Origin: a virus
Direction: 5' to 3' (one strand)
Length of the DNA stretch: 64,000 nt
IMG/VR virus record: IMGVR_UViG_3300005056_000001
Location: 126,001-190,000 of that record
Shown here: in pieces, positions 33,930 through 43,392 of the stretch
How positions within the stretch are numbered: position 1 is the first letter of the stretch
Layout: every line of letters starts with the position of its first letter
Notes under the pieces: model-generated
What the model was told of the DNA's origin: nothing
Seen by the model: only the letters and a program-made list of their open reading frames with translations
Database searches by the model: none
Made by a program: the position numbers and the translations under genes

Positions 33930-33966
33930 AAAAAGAAGCCTGCCCACAAAGGGTGGGCTTCTTTTT
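33930..33966 (+). terminator. intrinsic terminator
   Basis: GCCCAC pairs with GTGGGC, with AAAAAGAAG and CTTCTTTTTT flanks, around a short AAAG loop. Confidence 0.85.
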
Positions 33967-33993
33967 TAAACAACAAAACAAAATAAACACTAC

Positions 33994-34566
33994 ATGAAAT
34001 GTTACCAAATAAAAGTAATGTTATTAGAAAAAGGCGATTATGTACGGGTATATCGTGGTTTGGCAAGGGTTCGCAAAGACGAAGTGTTTACCAACAAAGA
34101 AAGAATGGTAGAGGTCGAGATGTTGGACGATAATAGCCTTATAGTCGAAGGGGATATTATTAATGTTGACCGTGATATTGTGTTATACAACACGGACTAT
34201 AAATACTCCATGGAGGTTATGAAATATGTTGCGGCAGAGTACAACATAAAACTTGTACAGGTTGTAAAGGGTGACAAGTATTGTGTGGCAGATGGCGAGG
34301 AATCCTATATCAATCGGAGTTTTATTATCGGTAACGACGAGATTCAATTGGGGATTTATGAGAGTGACGAGCTAAGGTGTGCTTCTTTCTTTCATGAGTT
34401 GGGACATACTATGGTTACTGACGATTTCGCACAGGTTGTTGAAGGAATGTGGCATATAGAAGTAATGGCATGGCGAATTGGCTTTAATACAGCAAAGGGT
34501 TATGATATTTTGTTCAGCGATAGCACAACTAAATGGGCAGAGGAACAAATAGCAACCTATAAGTAG
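33994..34566 (+). CDS. zincin metallopeptidase-like protein
   Basis: 190 residues. FFHELGHTMVTDD (about 132-144) is the HExxH zinc-protease motif; the downstream 'VEGMWHIEVMAWRIGF' provides a likely third zinc ligand (Glu in 'HIEVMAW'), as in small ImmA/IrrE-type (M78) peptidases. The N-terminal 70 residues look like a small beta domain (YVRVYRGLARVR). It could cleave a repressor or host protein, but the substrate is unknown. Confidence 0.65.
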   Translation: MKCYQIKVMLLEKGDYVRVYRGLARVRKDEVFTNKERMVEVEMLDDNSLIVEGDIINVDRDIVLYNTDYKYSMEVMKYVAAEYNIKLVQVVKGDKYCVADGEESYINRSFIIGNDEIQLGIYESDELRCASFFHELGHTMVTDDFAQVVEGMWHIEVMAWRIGFNTAKGYDILFSDSTTKWAEEQIATYK

Positions 34567-34615
34567 CAGGCATTGCAGGCGAAAACATCATATAATACCA
34601 TAAAAGCATCAAGAA

Positions 34616-35137
34616 ATGGAACACCAACAAGAATTAATCTCCCTTATAAAATCAAACGCCAATCTAATACATGTTCTTAAGTGTGTCCGTGGGGTCGATT
34701 CTAATTTTTGGTTGGGAGGCGGCACAATCAGAAGCCTTGTGTGGGACAAAATACACAACATAGAGCCCAAAAAGAGTCAGGATTATGATATTATACATTT
34801 CAGTGTCGAAAATGTGACATTGGAACATGACCTCATGCTTCAGCAAAAACTTATGGTTGTTGACCCAACAATACTTTGGGAGGTCTCAAACCTGTTAAGG
34901 CATTCATTTAAACGTAAAAACCTGTATCACGGATGTTCTGATTGGACTGACAAGGCTTCCTGTGTTATGGTTCGATTATTGGCAGACAATTCGATTGATG
35001 TTATTGCGCCACACGGGCTGTCATATGTGTTTAATTGTGTGTTGTCGCCCAACACAACCACAGAGGAATATCTAAAATTCTTACGTAAAAAGAAGTGGCT
35101 CCAACGCTATTCTAAGTTAACATTAAAAATTGATTAA
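34616..35137 (+). CDS. nucleotidyltransferase-fold protein (DUF925-like)
   Basis: 173 residues. 'NFWLGGGTIRSLVWDKIHN' (about 27-45) is the GG(G)xIR motif of minimal nucleotidyltransferases, followed by 'SQDYDIIHF' (about 55-63) with the D-x-D-like acidic pair. This matches the NTP_transf_6/DUF925 pattern (GG.IRN.VWD, D.D...). The family's reaction is not established. Part of the dense rightward series. Confidence 0.65.
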   Translation: MEHQQELISLIKSNANLIHVLKCVRGVDSNFWLGGGTIRSLVWDKIHNIEPKKSQDYDIIHFSVENVTLEHDLMLQQKLMVVDPTILWEVSNLLRHSFKRKNLYHGCSDWTDKASCVMVRLLADNSIDVIAPHGLSYVFNCVLSPNTTTEEYLKFLRKKKWLQRYSKLTLKID

Positions 35138-35141
35138 AAAG

Positions 35142-35666
35142 ATGGAAAATAAAATACCACAAGAAGTACAGGGGATAATGGACATGATCGAGGCACGGGT
35201 TATGGAATATAAAAAGCCGACTCCATACACAATAATATTCCTACGCCACAACCTTGGGCGTGGGTGTAAACTTGGCGAAGGTGTTCAGGATTATAGAATC
35301 GTGTATGAGATATGTTTTGAGGGTGATAGAGCAAGCAGGGCAATGATTTGTAAATACACCTCGAACGATTATAAGATGTTAATTTTTCATAACATTATGG
35401 GATTTATCCCACTAAGCGAAGAAAGTCTCAACAGCATCATAAACCCGACACAAAAAACAAGGTCTTTCTGTCTTGGGAGCAAGGTTAAATTCCAATACGA
35501 CAATGAATGGTCAGAGTTATTAAATGAAGATATTCGTTCAATCGACTATTGCCTGTTGGGATTCGACTCGACCCGTTTTATCCTAATCAAATGGGAAGAC
35601 AGAGGAGGAATAGACATAATTATAAAAGAAAGAAATATTTATTCGACCCTAGAGTTGGTGGATTAG
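35142..35666 (+). CDS. hypothetical protein
   Basis: 174 residues from ATG 35142, 4 bases after the previous stop. Alpha/beta, with RHNLGRGCKLGEGVQDY near the N-terminus. No known family recognised. Confidence 0.65.
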   Translation: MENKIPQEVQGIMDMIEARVMEYKKPTPYTIIFLRHNLGRGCKLGEGVQDYRIVYEICFEGDRASRAMICKYTSNDYKMLIFHNIMGFIPLSEESLNSIINPTQKTRSFCLGSKVKFQYDNEWSELLNEDIRSIDYCLLGFDSTRFILIKWEDRGGIDIIIKERNIYSTLELVD

Positions 35667-35703
35667 TTTTTTGTGGTTATATTGCGACATAAAAATAATA
35701 CAA

Positions 35704-36078
35704 ATGATAAAGGAACTTGAACAATTAGAGCTAGTCACATCCGATGGATACCTAGAACAGCTCGTGTATGAATCAATAAAAAGCTTTGAGGCATATTGGA
35801 CAAATCGTGTGGACATGGCTTATGGTGTCACAAACATTGAGTTTGATGTTGGTATAGAAGTGTTAGTTAAAAGCGCAATCGGCACATCTATCAAATTTAA
35901 TTTAGTCAGTGCGAATTTTTGTCCAAGGAATGGTATCGGTTGGATACATAAAGGCTCGTTTGGTGTATGTGAATTATTTGTACAACTATCAGGAATTTAT
36001 CAAAAGGGTGCAACACCACAAAGCATGGCTGTCCTTCTTCGAACATTACACGAAAATCTAACAAAAATAATAAAATAA
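35704..36078 (+). CDS. hypothetical protein
   Basis: 124 residues from ATG 35704 (MIKELEQLELVTSDG). Small alpha/beta protein; its stop overlaps the next ATG by one base. Function unknown. Confidence 0.65.
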   Translation: MIKELEQLELVTSDGYLEQLVYESIKSFEAYWTNRVDMAYGVTNIEFDVGIEVLVKSAIGTSIKFNLVSANFCPRNGIGWIHKGSFGVCELFVQLSGIYQKGATPQSMAVLLRTLHENLTKIIK

Positions 36079-36539
36079 TGGGAGTATCAACAACAGCAAT
36101 AATCCACAAGGGTATAAGTATTGAAAAAATTAAAGACTGTATCGAAAAAACATACGGTGAGGTGACAATATACAAAACGGGTATGGATAATTTTGTAACA
36201 TTTTTATTCAAAGTATACAATCGCACACGAAAACTGTCAATCTTTGGCGGAACTTATGCACAAGACGACCACGGTATTGATGGCATAGTTTTATCAATGA
36301 GTGGTAATAGTGCGTATATTTTTGCTGTCCTAAACAACATCCTAAAGGAGTTCGGGGGGTATATGGAGCACAACGATGTATTCATGCCCATAAATATCGA
36401 ACAGTTCAACAAGGGAGCCAATTTAACACCCAAAGAATTATTGGTAAATGACATAATCAGCACCGTTGGTTACGAACACCTAACAGAAATACTTGGATTA
36501 TTTGAGAAACATTCACTATTAACACAAGATAAAACATGA
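36078..36539 (+). CDS. hypothetical protein
   Basis: 153 residues, coupled to both neighbours by 1- and 4-base overlaps. 'DDHGIDGIVLSMSGNSAYIF' suggests a beta-sheet core. No recognised family. Confidence 0.65.
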   Translation: MGVSTTAIIHKGISIEKIKDCIEKTYGEVTIYKTGMDNFVTFLFKVYNRTRKLSIFGGTYAQDDHGIDGIVLSMSGNSAYIFAVLNNILKEFGGYMEHNDVFMPINIEQFNKGANLTPKELLVNDIISTVGYEHLTEILGLFEKHSLLTQDKT

Positions 36540-36934
36540 ATAGCCACATGAAAAAGTATTCAATGCTAGACTATGAGAGTTGTAAAGGCAGACTGCCAAA
36601 ATGGATTATTATTAATTCTGTTACAAGAGGGCCTGTCCTTATTATTGGTGTGGTAGAATGGCATCGAGACCTTCTGAACGACACCGCCAACTATACTAAA
36701 GAAGACCAAGTATTGGGAGGAGGCGAATTTCGCAAAAGTAGACGCAACAAGGAACTATTTTTGTTTGGAGAATCAGGGGATTATGGAAAATGTGACGTGG
36801 AGGATGTTATGGGTGCATTCGAGAACTATGACAATATTCCTGCCGATCTAAAGGATTATTCGGTACGTTTCTCGACATTGATTAGTGCCTACACGGCCAC
36901 CAAAGAAGAAAATTCGATAAATATCAAAAAATAA
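36536..36934 (+). CDS. hypothetical protein, PKWIII family copy 1
   Basis: 132 residues (Met5 is an alternative start). Shares with the next gene 'PKWIII', a '.V..HR.L' stretch, 'GGGE/GGGW' and 'LFGESGDYGKC/VYGNSVQFGGC'. A family of small phage proteins of unknown function; the tandem pair suggests duplication. Confidence 0.65.
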   Translation: MNSHMKKYSMLDYESCKGRLPKWIIINSVTRGPVLIIGVVEWHRDLLNDTANYTKEDQVLGGGEFRKSRRNKELFLFGESGDYGKCDVEDVMGAFENYDNIPADLKDYSVRFSTLISAYTATKEENSINIKK

Positions 36935-36939
36935 ACATC

Positions 36940-37302
36940 ATGACATTCCCAAAATGGATAATTATAGAGGACGAAAACGCCGAGTACCAATTCATTTGGG
37001 GCAAGGTAAACAAACACCGTCAGCTTATTGACTTTAACCTAGACTACGACAAAGAAACTGTCACGGTTATTGGTGGTGGATGGTGGAATATTGTGAAAGA
37101 CGGCTTCTTTGTTTATGGCAACTCGGTACAGTTCGGGGGTTGCGAGGAGAGTGTTGTCGAAAGTGCCATTCTGAACTACATAGAAAACAAGGACGATATA
37201 CAAGTCTATGAACCCATAGACAAATATAATATTTTCCAATCCTTCATGACACATTATCATGATGCCGTGTCTATGGATACATTCACCGAAATAAAGAAAT
37301 GA
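36940..37302 (+). CDS. hypothetical protein, PKWIII family copy 2
   Basis: 120 residues, paralogue of the preceding gene (FPKWIIIEDENAEYQFIWGK, GGGWWNI, VYGNSVQFGGC). Both are probably expressed from one transcript. No function known. Confidence 0.65.
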   Translation: MTFPKWIIIEDENAEYQFIWGKVNKHRQLIDFNLDYDKETVTVIGGGWWNIVKDGFFVYGNSVQFGGCEESVVESAILNYIENKDDIQVYEPIDKYNIFQSFMTHYHDAVSMDTFTEIKK

Positions 37303-37334
37303 GATACCAAGAAAGGTGTCTATAAACAAAAAAC

Positions 37335-38285
37335 ATGATAGATATATATACAGCAGCCGAACGATCAGTCTTAAACAAAATGATCGAGGATTTTAACATC
37401 CAAAATTCGTACAAGAAAGACCGACACCCAAGCGAAAAGGAGTTACTAAGATGGGTTCTCCACAAAAAAATCGGACTAGACACAAACCCACGAAAACATC
37501 CTGTATATCACAAGGATTTAATGTTTTGGTATGAAACATCCTCGGCAATCACCGATTTTCCGAAAGCAGGCGACACAATTAGACTGCGCAATATCGGTTC
37601 CGACACCTTCTTTAGAGATGTTGTCGTAATGGAAAATAATGGATTGTGTGTGTGCCTAACGTATCAGGATAACGAATACACCCTCCGCCTAGACAAGTTC
37701 GGTTCTTGGGGATGGGCACTTTCTAACATAATTGGAAAGGAAAACGAGGATTGGACAGAGGAAGAGCAAAAGCTTTGGAGAGTCGGTGGTCTTATTTACC
37801 ACGAACAACGATACGAGACTGCCTGTCTTGAAAAAGCAAAGACAATTCTTGATAAATCCAACAGGGGGGCAACGAAAGAGCATGAGCTATTGGTGTCAAA
37901 GCTAATGGAGTATGTTAGGTCGGCAAATGAAGAGGTTGTTGCCCATGAAATGAAAGAACGGTGTGTCGTGCCTTGCACAATAGGCGATGCTGTCATTAAT
38001 AGTTATCAAATAGTGCCATCTAATACATCGCCTGACAAAGGTGTGTCGATAGACTGTATTGCGATCTCGGGTTCCTTTATGGGGGAGTCGTTCATGTTTC
38101 ATGTTTTGCCAAATAACATGAATTTGACAGACCCGTCCTCCGACCTTTGGAGTTTTCCTAATAACGAAGACGACGGCTCTGTGATTGGCGAAATCAAGAA
38201 AAACTACACAGATTTTGTATTTTTCATTACCAAGACAATTAATATTTATAAACATAATAACATAAAATTTAATGAAGAATATTAA
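37335..38285 (+). CDS. hypothetical protein, 316 residues
   Basis: Two parts: residues 1-200 with charged helices and an SH3-like patch (KAGDTIRLRNIGSDTFFRD), and 210-316, more beta-rich, ending VFFITKTINIYKHNN. The second part resembles in outline the small proteins at 38272 and 40063 (DFVFFITKTI versus FCRFVLDCIEL). Overlaps the next gene by 14 bases. Confidence 0.65.
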   Translation: MIDIYTAAERSVLNKMIEDFNIQNSYKKDRHPSEKELLRWVLHKKIGLDTNPRKHPVYHKDLMFWYETSSAITDFPKAGDTIRLRNIGSDTFFRDVVVMENNGLCVCLTYQDNEYTLRLDKFGSWGWALSNIIGKENEDWTEEEQKLWRVGGLIYHEQRYETACLEKAKTILDKSNRGATKEHELLVSKLMEYVRSANEEVVAHEMKERCVVPCTIGDAVINSYQIVPSNTSPDKGVSIDCIAISGSFMGESFMFHVLPNNMNLTDPSSDLWSFPNNEDDGSVIGEIKKNYTDFVFFITKTINIYKHNNIKFNEEY

Positions 38286-38691
38286 ACACAATAGCGAGGT
38301 AAGGAAGTATCTTGACATTATTGAGGGTCTTGTTTCTGATCTGTCAAAAAACAAATTGAGCAGCCTGCTTGCTGTTCGTAAGATGGGAGATTTGCAGATT
38401 AATGACTGTGAGTTGTGTTATAATAAGGTGTACAACAAAGATATAGGCGAGCTTCAAAAAACGCTTCATACCATACATGTTTTTGCTACCTACAAAGACA
38501 AAAAAATCGAATTTGATATTTATCCGTGGCGTGTGACATTAATGGAATTGAATTTGAATGAGGACAATATCACAATGACAGACGAGCATTTCGACGATAC
38601 ATTACTTTTGGAAATTCAGTCCAACTACAATCATTTTTGTAGGTTTGTGTTGGATTGTATTGAGCTCCACAACGAGATCACTCAGAAGTAA
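38272..38691 (+). CDS. hypothetical protein
   Basis: 139 residues. 'ATYKDKKIEFDIYPWRVTLM' and 'NHFCRFVLDCIEL' align with 'VKIEGKEYQIEVNPVAMMGK' and 'YEFFVRMVFDLVLE' in the 40063 gene across the methyltransferase gene, so the two flank it as paralogues. Function unknown. Confidence 0.65.
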   Translation: MKNIKHNSEVRKYLDIIEGLVSDLSKNKLSSLLAVRKMGDLQINDCELCYNKVYNKDIGELQKTLHTIHVFATYKDKKIEFDIYPWRVTLMELNLNEDNITMTDEHFDDTLLLEIQSNYNHFCRFVLDCIELHNEITQK

Positions 38692-38743
38692 TATTAAGGC
38701 GTTACCAATAAGATATTAAGACACATCCTATATAAAACAAAGA

Positions 38744-39979
38744 ATGATCAAAAAAATAAAAACGGTAGAGTTGTTTGCAGGGGTTGGGGGTTTTAGATTG
38801 GGCTTGGAGAAGTACAATAAGTACGAAATCGTTTGGAGCAACCAATGGGAACCATCCACGAAAAAACAACATGCATCATTGGTGTATGAGGCAAGATTTG
38901 GAACCAAGAACCATTCAAATGAGGACATTGGTTGTGTCCAAACAGAAGAGATACCCGACCATGACCTCCTTGTTGGGGGTTTCCCTTGTCAGGACTATTC
39001 GGTTGCCACAACCCTAAACAATGCCAAGGGTTTGGTGGGGAAAAAGGGGGTTTTGTGGTGGTCTATCCATAGAATACTAAAGGAAAAGGCCCACAAACCA
39101 AAATACTTGTTGTTTGAGAATGTAGACCGACTCTTGAAGTCTCCGTCTAGCCAAAGAGGACGAGACTTTGGGGTTATGCTAAAGAGCCTGTCTGAACTAG
39201 GCTATGCCATTGAATGGCGTGTGGTGAATGCTGCCGAATATGGCATGCCACAAAGAAGACGTCGGGTGTTTTTTATAGGCTATCACAAATCAACAAGCAT
39301 TTATAAAAAACTCGAAAGTGCCAATAAGTCGGAATGGATTACAAAGGACGGCACAATCACAGGCGCATTTCCTGTCAATAGCCAAGAAGAGCCTTGTAAC
39401 AATTTTAAGTTGGATGGTAGCCTTGTCGAGATTACCGAGGACTTCAACAAAGGCGGAAAGATGTCTCCGTTTTTAAACTCGGGTGTGATGATAGACGGAA
39501 ACGTTTACACAACAAAGACTATACCTTTATATGATGGTCGGAAGACAGTCCTTAAAGACATCCTACAAAGCGAGGGTATCGAAGACGAATTCTATATCGA
39601 CGGTAATGACCACGACAGATGGAAATACCTGAAGGGCTCCAAAAAAGAACAACGAACAACCAAGGATGGTTTTACCTATAACTATACCGAAGGATCCATG
39701 ATTTTCCCTGATGCCTTAGACAATGCGTCTAGGACAATTATCACAGGAGAAGGAGGAAAGTCACCCTCACGATTTAAGCACGTCATAGAATCAAAAGAGG
39801 GCCTAAGACGATTGATACCTGTTGAACTAGAGCGATTGAATATGTTTCCTGACGACCACACCAAATTGGATGGTATTTCCAACACAAAACGTGCATTTTT
39901 TATGGGGAATGCCTTGGTTGTGGGAGTGATCGAGAAGTTGGGTGAGGTATTGTTTGAGCGTGTTGGTGGAGATTTGTAA
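38744..39979 (+). CDS. DNA (cytosine-5) methyltransferase 1
   Basis: 411 residues. Motif I ELFAGVGGFRLGLE (5-18), motif IV GGFPCQDYS (about 77-85, catalytic Cys), motif VI FENVDRL (about 122-128), motif VIII 'GMPQRRRRVFFIG' (about 167-179) and motif X MGNALVVGVI (about 386-395). The target-recognition region (about 200-340) decides specificity, which cannot be read here. No restriction endonuclease is adjacent, so it probably protects phage DNA from host restriction. Confidence 0.93.
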   Translation: MIKKIKTVELFAGVGGFRLGLEKYNKYEIVWSNQWEPSTKKQHASLVYEARFGTKNHSNEDIGCVQTEEIPDHDLLVGGFPCQDYSVATTLNNAKGLVGKKGVLWWSIHRILKEKAHKPKYLLFENVDRLLKSPSSQRGRDFGVMLKSLSELGYAIEWRVVNAAEYGMPQRRRRVFFIGYHKSTSIYKKLESANKSEWITKDGTITGAFPVNSQEEPCNNFKLDGSLVEITEDFNKGGKMSPFLNSGVMIDGNVYTTKTIPLYDGRKTVLKDILQSEGIEDEFYIDGNDHDRWKYLKGSKKEQRTTKDGFTYNYTEGSMIFPDALDNASRTIITGEGGKSPSRFKHVIESKEGLRRLIPVELERLNMFPDDHTKLDGISNTKRAFFMGNALVVGVIEKLGEVLFERVGGDL

Positions 39980-40062
39980 GGAGTCTAATTACTCAAGAAA
40001 TTTATAGGAGATTTTTTAACAACAAAGCTTTTCGGTGCAAGAAAGGCAATAACACTAATATA

Positions 40063-40662
40063 ATGAACACAAAAATATTACCAAGAACAATTGGCAAGGT
40101 AGAGTATATACAACATTTAGGTATCGAATCCGAGATACCTTCTTTGAACACCGATACAACATGGATGAAACGGCTAATCCTCTTTGTAAAAATAGAAGGT
40201 AAAGAATATCAGATTGAGGTTAATCCTGTTGCAATGATGGGGAAAACGTATGACCTGTCAAGAAGTTATGTGACGGAAAATGATGTGTTGGTAGACTTTA
40301 AAAAACAGATTGAAATTCTTTCCGAAATAGCAAAACATTACGAATTTTTTGTACGTATGGTTTTTGATCTTGTGCTTGAAAGACAAGACGATGTGTCTAA
40401 AGACCCGATTTTTCATGCAGACATCAAAAACGTTACTGTCACGGAAGACAAAGTCCTAGGACATGTCAGTATCGACATAAACGGTGTGTTGGTGCACGAG
40501 GGTACTTATGACACATTCGACTCTGATATTATTGGAACGGAATGGGGGAGCTTCAAAACCCACAAAATACTGACAAATAATATATGTGAAAGTCTTACGG
40601 CTGACGGAGGCTTTGTTGTGCTTACAAAAACACCACCGATAAAAACCAAAATTAAAAATTAA
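40063..40662 (+). CDS. hypothetical protein
   Basis: 199 residues, partly paralogous to the 38272 protein (see that entry) with an extra C-terminal beta-rich region ending in a basic tail (KTPPIKTKIKN). Function unknown. Confidence 0.65.
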   Translation: MNTKILPRTIGKVEYIQHLGIESEIPSLNTDTTWMKRLILFVKIEGKEYQIEVNPVAMMGKTYDLSRSYVTENDVLVDFKKQIEILSEIAKHYEFFVRMVFDLVLERQDDVSKDPIFHADIKNVTVTEDKVLGHVSIDINGVLVHEGTYDTFDSDIIGTEWGSFKTHKILTNNICESLTADGGFVVLTKTPPIKTKIKN

Positions 40663-40666
40663 AATT

Positions 40667-40891
40667 ATGGAATTTACAGGAAATTATAATTTGTGTGGTG
40701 ATTGTAATCATATTTACGACTTCAACGATGTGTGTCCCGAATGCTCGAGTAATGATATTCAAGACATTAACAGTAATGAAGTTAAGGAGTTCATAGGAAA
40801 AGGGAATGTCAAGGAGGATATAAGACTAAAAACTATGTTAATACGCCATGATGATTACGTATTAAAGCCATTGACCGTTTTGGGTAAATAG
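40667..40891 (+). CDS. small zinc-ribbon protein
   Basis: 74 residues. LCGDCNHIYDFNDVCPECSS (10-29) has two CxxC pairs, spaced as a zinc ribbon. Starts 4 bases after the preceding stop. Such proteins bind nucleic acid or proteins; the partner is unknown. Confidence 0.7.
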   Translation: MEFTGNYNLCGDCNHIYDFNDVCPECSSNDIQDINSNEVKEFIGKGNVKEDIRLKTMLIRHDDYVLKPLTVLGK

Positions 40892-40956
40892 TAGATTAAC
40901 GAATGTCACCTCCTGTGCACATAAAAAAAATTATTACAAACTAAGTTAACACAACA

Positions 40957-41613
40957 ATGAAAAAATCAAAATTCTATAATACAGATTACTGTACTCCACA
41001 ATTGGATGCCAATGCAATACTAATAGATACCAATATAGACGATCGAAAACTTTTGCTTCGTGTTTGTACAGAACTGAAAAATTGTATTAGCAAGACTGTT
41101 CGCCAAGAAGAGGACAAAAGGCTAGAGGACGTTATTCTAGTCTGTGAAACCATGATAGTGAACACATATGTAGACGAATCTAAAGATATAACAGAGTATG
41201 ATGTGTCCACATTCAAGAGAGGTTTAGTGGGGGCCATAAACGACAGTATTTGGATAATCAAAGACATCTGCAAAAACATCAAATGGGACAACTGCAACAG
41301 ACACGAAAATTCCTACGAGAAGTTTTGTGCAATACTGTCCTTGCTAAATGGTGACATTGATTCTGACCTGAGCACGCTTAATATCCTTATGGAGGACGAT
41401 AGTTCGTGTGAGATGTGCTGTGTAAGTTTGGAGGGTGAGACCATCATGGAGGGTAATTATTGGGACTTTCATAATGGCTGTCATGGACTAAATAAATATC
41501 TTAGGTTTGACACTAGACGTGAACTCGTTGGTTGTCTGAAAAGTTATTATCAGGGCATGGGATTCAAGGTTAATAGCAGCAATACTACATATGATTACGA
41601 GAGTAAGTATTAG
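40957..41613 (+). CDS. hypothetical protein
   Basis: 218 residues with several Cys (SSCEMCCVSLEGE, YWDFHNGCHG). The C-terminal half 'SLEGETIMEGNYWDFH' resembles 'DINGVLVHEGTYDTFD' in the 40063 protein, suggesting a shared small domain. Function unknown. Confidence 0.65.
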   Translation: MKKSKFYNTDYCTPQLDANAILIDTNIDDRKLLLRVCTELKNCISKTVRQEEDKRLEDVILVCETMIVNTYVDESKDITEYDVSTFKRGLVGAINDSIWIIKDICKNIKWDNCNRHENSYEKFCAILSLLNGDIDSDLSTLNILMEDDSSCEMCCVSLEGETIMEGNYWDFHNGCHGLNKYLRFDTRRELVGCLKSYYQGMGFKVNSSNTTYDYESKY

Positions 41614-41635
41614 TACAAAACCAACATAAAACATA

Positions 41636-42157
41636 ATGAAAGAACTGATTAAAGAGGTCGAGGTCGCCATGGAGTCCCTTAAAGACTACAATAAATTCAA
41701 ACACCTTTACTCCGACGACGGTGCCGAGCGAGAACTTGCCGAGTTGCGCAGGACGTTGGGCACTATCTCGAATAGACTAAAGCTGTCAAGTGTACGCAAG
41801 GTAGAACACCCAAGCAACAAGGCATATGAAACAGCAGGATCCCGCCAAGGGAAAATGGTCAGGATCAGGCCATGTGCCAAGGAGTGCGAAGATAAAACTT
41901 ATCTCGGTATTTTGATTGGAGAAATCGCCTCTTCTTCCAAGATGAGAATTTTGGACAAGGATACCATACAGGTCGATTTTTGTAGACACAACCCTGCAAT
42001 TTTTGTTCCTAAACTAGGAAAGGTAATATTCGGATACGAAAGTTGGTGGGGCGTTATCAAAACAGAGGACGACCTAAAAAGCATAACAAACAAAAACATT
42101 CAGGACGTTTGGTACGTTAAGATGTTAAACGAACTTAACAAACAATCCGATGAATGA
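41636..42157 (+). CDS. hypothetical protein with IRPC domain
   Basis: 173 residues. N-terminal coiled-coil helix (1-60), then a compact domain 'GKMVRIRPCAKECEDKTYLG', 'AIFVPKLGKVIFGYESWWG' and 'DVWYVKML'. I recall this domain pattern from other Bacteroidota phage proteins of unknown role. Overlaps the next gene by 8 bases. Confidence 0.65.
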   Translation: MKELIKEVEVAMESLKDYNKFKHLYSDDGAERELAELRRTLGTISNRLKLSSVRKVEHPSNKAYETAGSRQGKMVRIRPCAKECEDKTYLGILIGEIASSSKMRILDKDTIQVDFCRHNPAIFVPKLGKVIFGYESWWGVIKTEDDLKSITNKNIQDVWYVKMLNELNKQSDE

Positions 42158-42368
42158 ACAAACCATGCTCCTTGAGTACAATGATGCCTTAATAAGGGCC
42201 AAAAAGAGGTTCCAAGAAGAATTTGTATTGGACACAAGCCTGTCTCCCGAAAAACAAACCGAAATGTTGTTGACACAGGAGGTCGAATTAATGGCCGAGG
42301 AAACAATACCAATTTTCAAAAAATGGCTAGACGAAATGAAGGAAGAAATACTTTCAGAAATCTCATAA
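42150..42368 (+). CDS. small helical protein
   Basis: 72 residues, acidic, fully helical by appearance (EYNDALIRAKKRFQEEFVLD). Coupled to the upstream gene by overlap. Unknown function. Confidence 0.6.
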   Translation: MNEQTMLLEYNDALIRAKKRFQEEFVLDTSLSPEKQTEMLLTQEVELMAEETIPIFKKWLDEMKEEILSEIS

Positions 42369-42377
42369 ATACAAATA

Positions 42378-42671
42378 ATGTCCACAAACCATAAAGCAAG
42401 CCCCGAAGATATATTTTCCGAGACCCGTCAACGTTTATTAGACGGAGAATTAGGATACGACGACGCTCAGAATTGGCTCAGAGAGAAGCACAGAAAACAT
42501 GTATGTATTTTGTGGAGTGTGAAGATAAAATCTTTCTACGGGGAATTTTGTGACATGGGCTTGGGTACGGTCACAAGCTATAAAATCAACAGCAAAATCG
42601 TGTTCAGTGATGATTACGATTTGTTGCTGTTTGATTGTATTGATTATGTGCTTTCTTTGACAAAAAAATGA
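42378..42671 (+). CDS. hypothetical protein
   Basis: 97 residues. A helical N-terminus (DIFSETRQRLLDGELGYDDA) precedes a small alpha/beta part. Unknown function; 9-base gap to the previous gene. Confidence 0.6.
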   Translation: MSTNHKASPEDIFSETRQRLLDGELGYDDAQNWLREKHRKHVCILWSVKIKSFYGEFCDMGLGTVTSYKINSKIVFSDDYDLLLFDCIDYVLSLTKK

Positions 42672-42681
42672 TTAAATAGCA

Positions 42682-42954
42682 ATGAACAAGCAATTTAGAA
42701 CAATCGAAAAATGCGATAAAGGAATTGAATGGATTTTATTATGCGAATATAGTGAACATCACATGAAAGTTATTGAACAACATTTGTTGCATAATGAAAA
42801 GGGATGGGATATGTTTAACAATTCTGCATATTTTGGGAGTCCTTTGGAAGCATTATATATGATTCAAAATGAAAACAGTATATCAAAATATTTGACTGAT
42901 GAAAGAACACAGGAAATTCTCGCATTGATTGAAAACGATGATAGTGAAGATTGA
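42682..42954 (+). CDS. hypothetical protein
   Basis: 90 residues, more AT-rich in codon use than neighbours (TTATTATGCGAATATAGTG), acidic C-terminus. No recognised motif. Confidence 0.6.
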   Translation: MNKQFRTIEKCDKGIEWILLCEYSEHHMKVIEQHLLHNEKGWDMFNNSAYFGSPLEALYMIQNENSISKYLTDERTQEILALIENDDSED

Positions 42955-42991
42955 AATTTAAGAAATGAAATAAACCACTTTAAATAAATTA

Positions 42992-43219
42992 ATGAAAAAG
43001 TTATTATTATTATGCTGTCTATGTGTATCCTGCAACGATTTTAATCCACATTATGGATGTTTTGTTGTAAAGGAAATGGAGGCTCATACTAGATCAAGAA
43101 TGCGTTATCAATTAACACCGATTCAAGGACGTGGGAACATGTACCTATACGCAAGCCCTAACCAATACCTCATTGGTGACACGGTTTGTTTGGAAGGATT
43201 ATCGGTACAAAAAAAATAA
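42992..43219 (+). CDS. small putative lipoprotein
   Basis: 75 residues. MKKLLLLCCLCVSCN has a basic start, a hydrophobic core and a lipobox-like V-S-C (Cys14), predicting export and lipid attachment. The mature part is about 60 residues. Phage lipoproteins often block superinfection at the cell surface; that role is inference here. Confidence 0.6.
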   Translation: MKKLLLLCCLCVSCNDFNPHYGCFVVKEMEAHTRSRMRYQLTPIQGRGNMYLYASPNQYLIGDTVCLEGLSVQKK

Positions 43220-43221
43220 TC

Positions 43222-43392
43222 ATGACAAACATAAAACTCCTAGTCAAGAAGTCCCAACAAGAAAATGTCGAGAATCGCAAAAACATGTACGACAATATAG
43301 GAAAGCCCACAGGTGAAATCATCCCAAGCAGCAACACCCATTACCTAAACATGCTGAGTGGGCTCTTTGAAATCTTAAACAAAAACAAATGA
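43222..43392 (+). CDS. small hypothetical protein
   Basis: 56 residues from ATG 43222 (MTNIKLLVKKSQQENVENRK), two bases after the lipoprotein stop and overlapping the next ATG by 4 bases. Basic, polar. Unknown function. Confidence 0.55.
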   Translation: MTNIKLLVKKSQQENVENRKNMYDNIGKPTGEIIPSSNTHYLNMLSGLFEILNKNK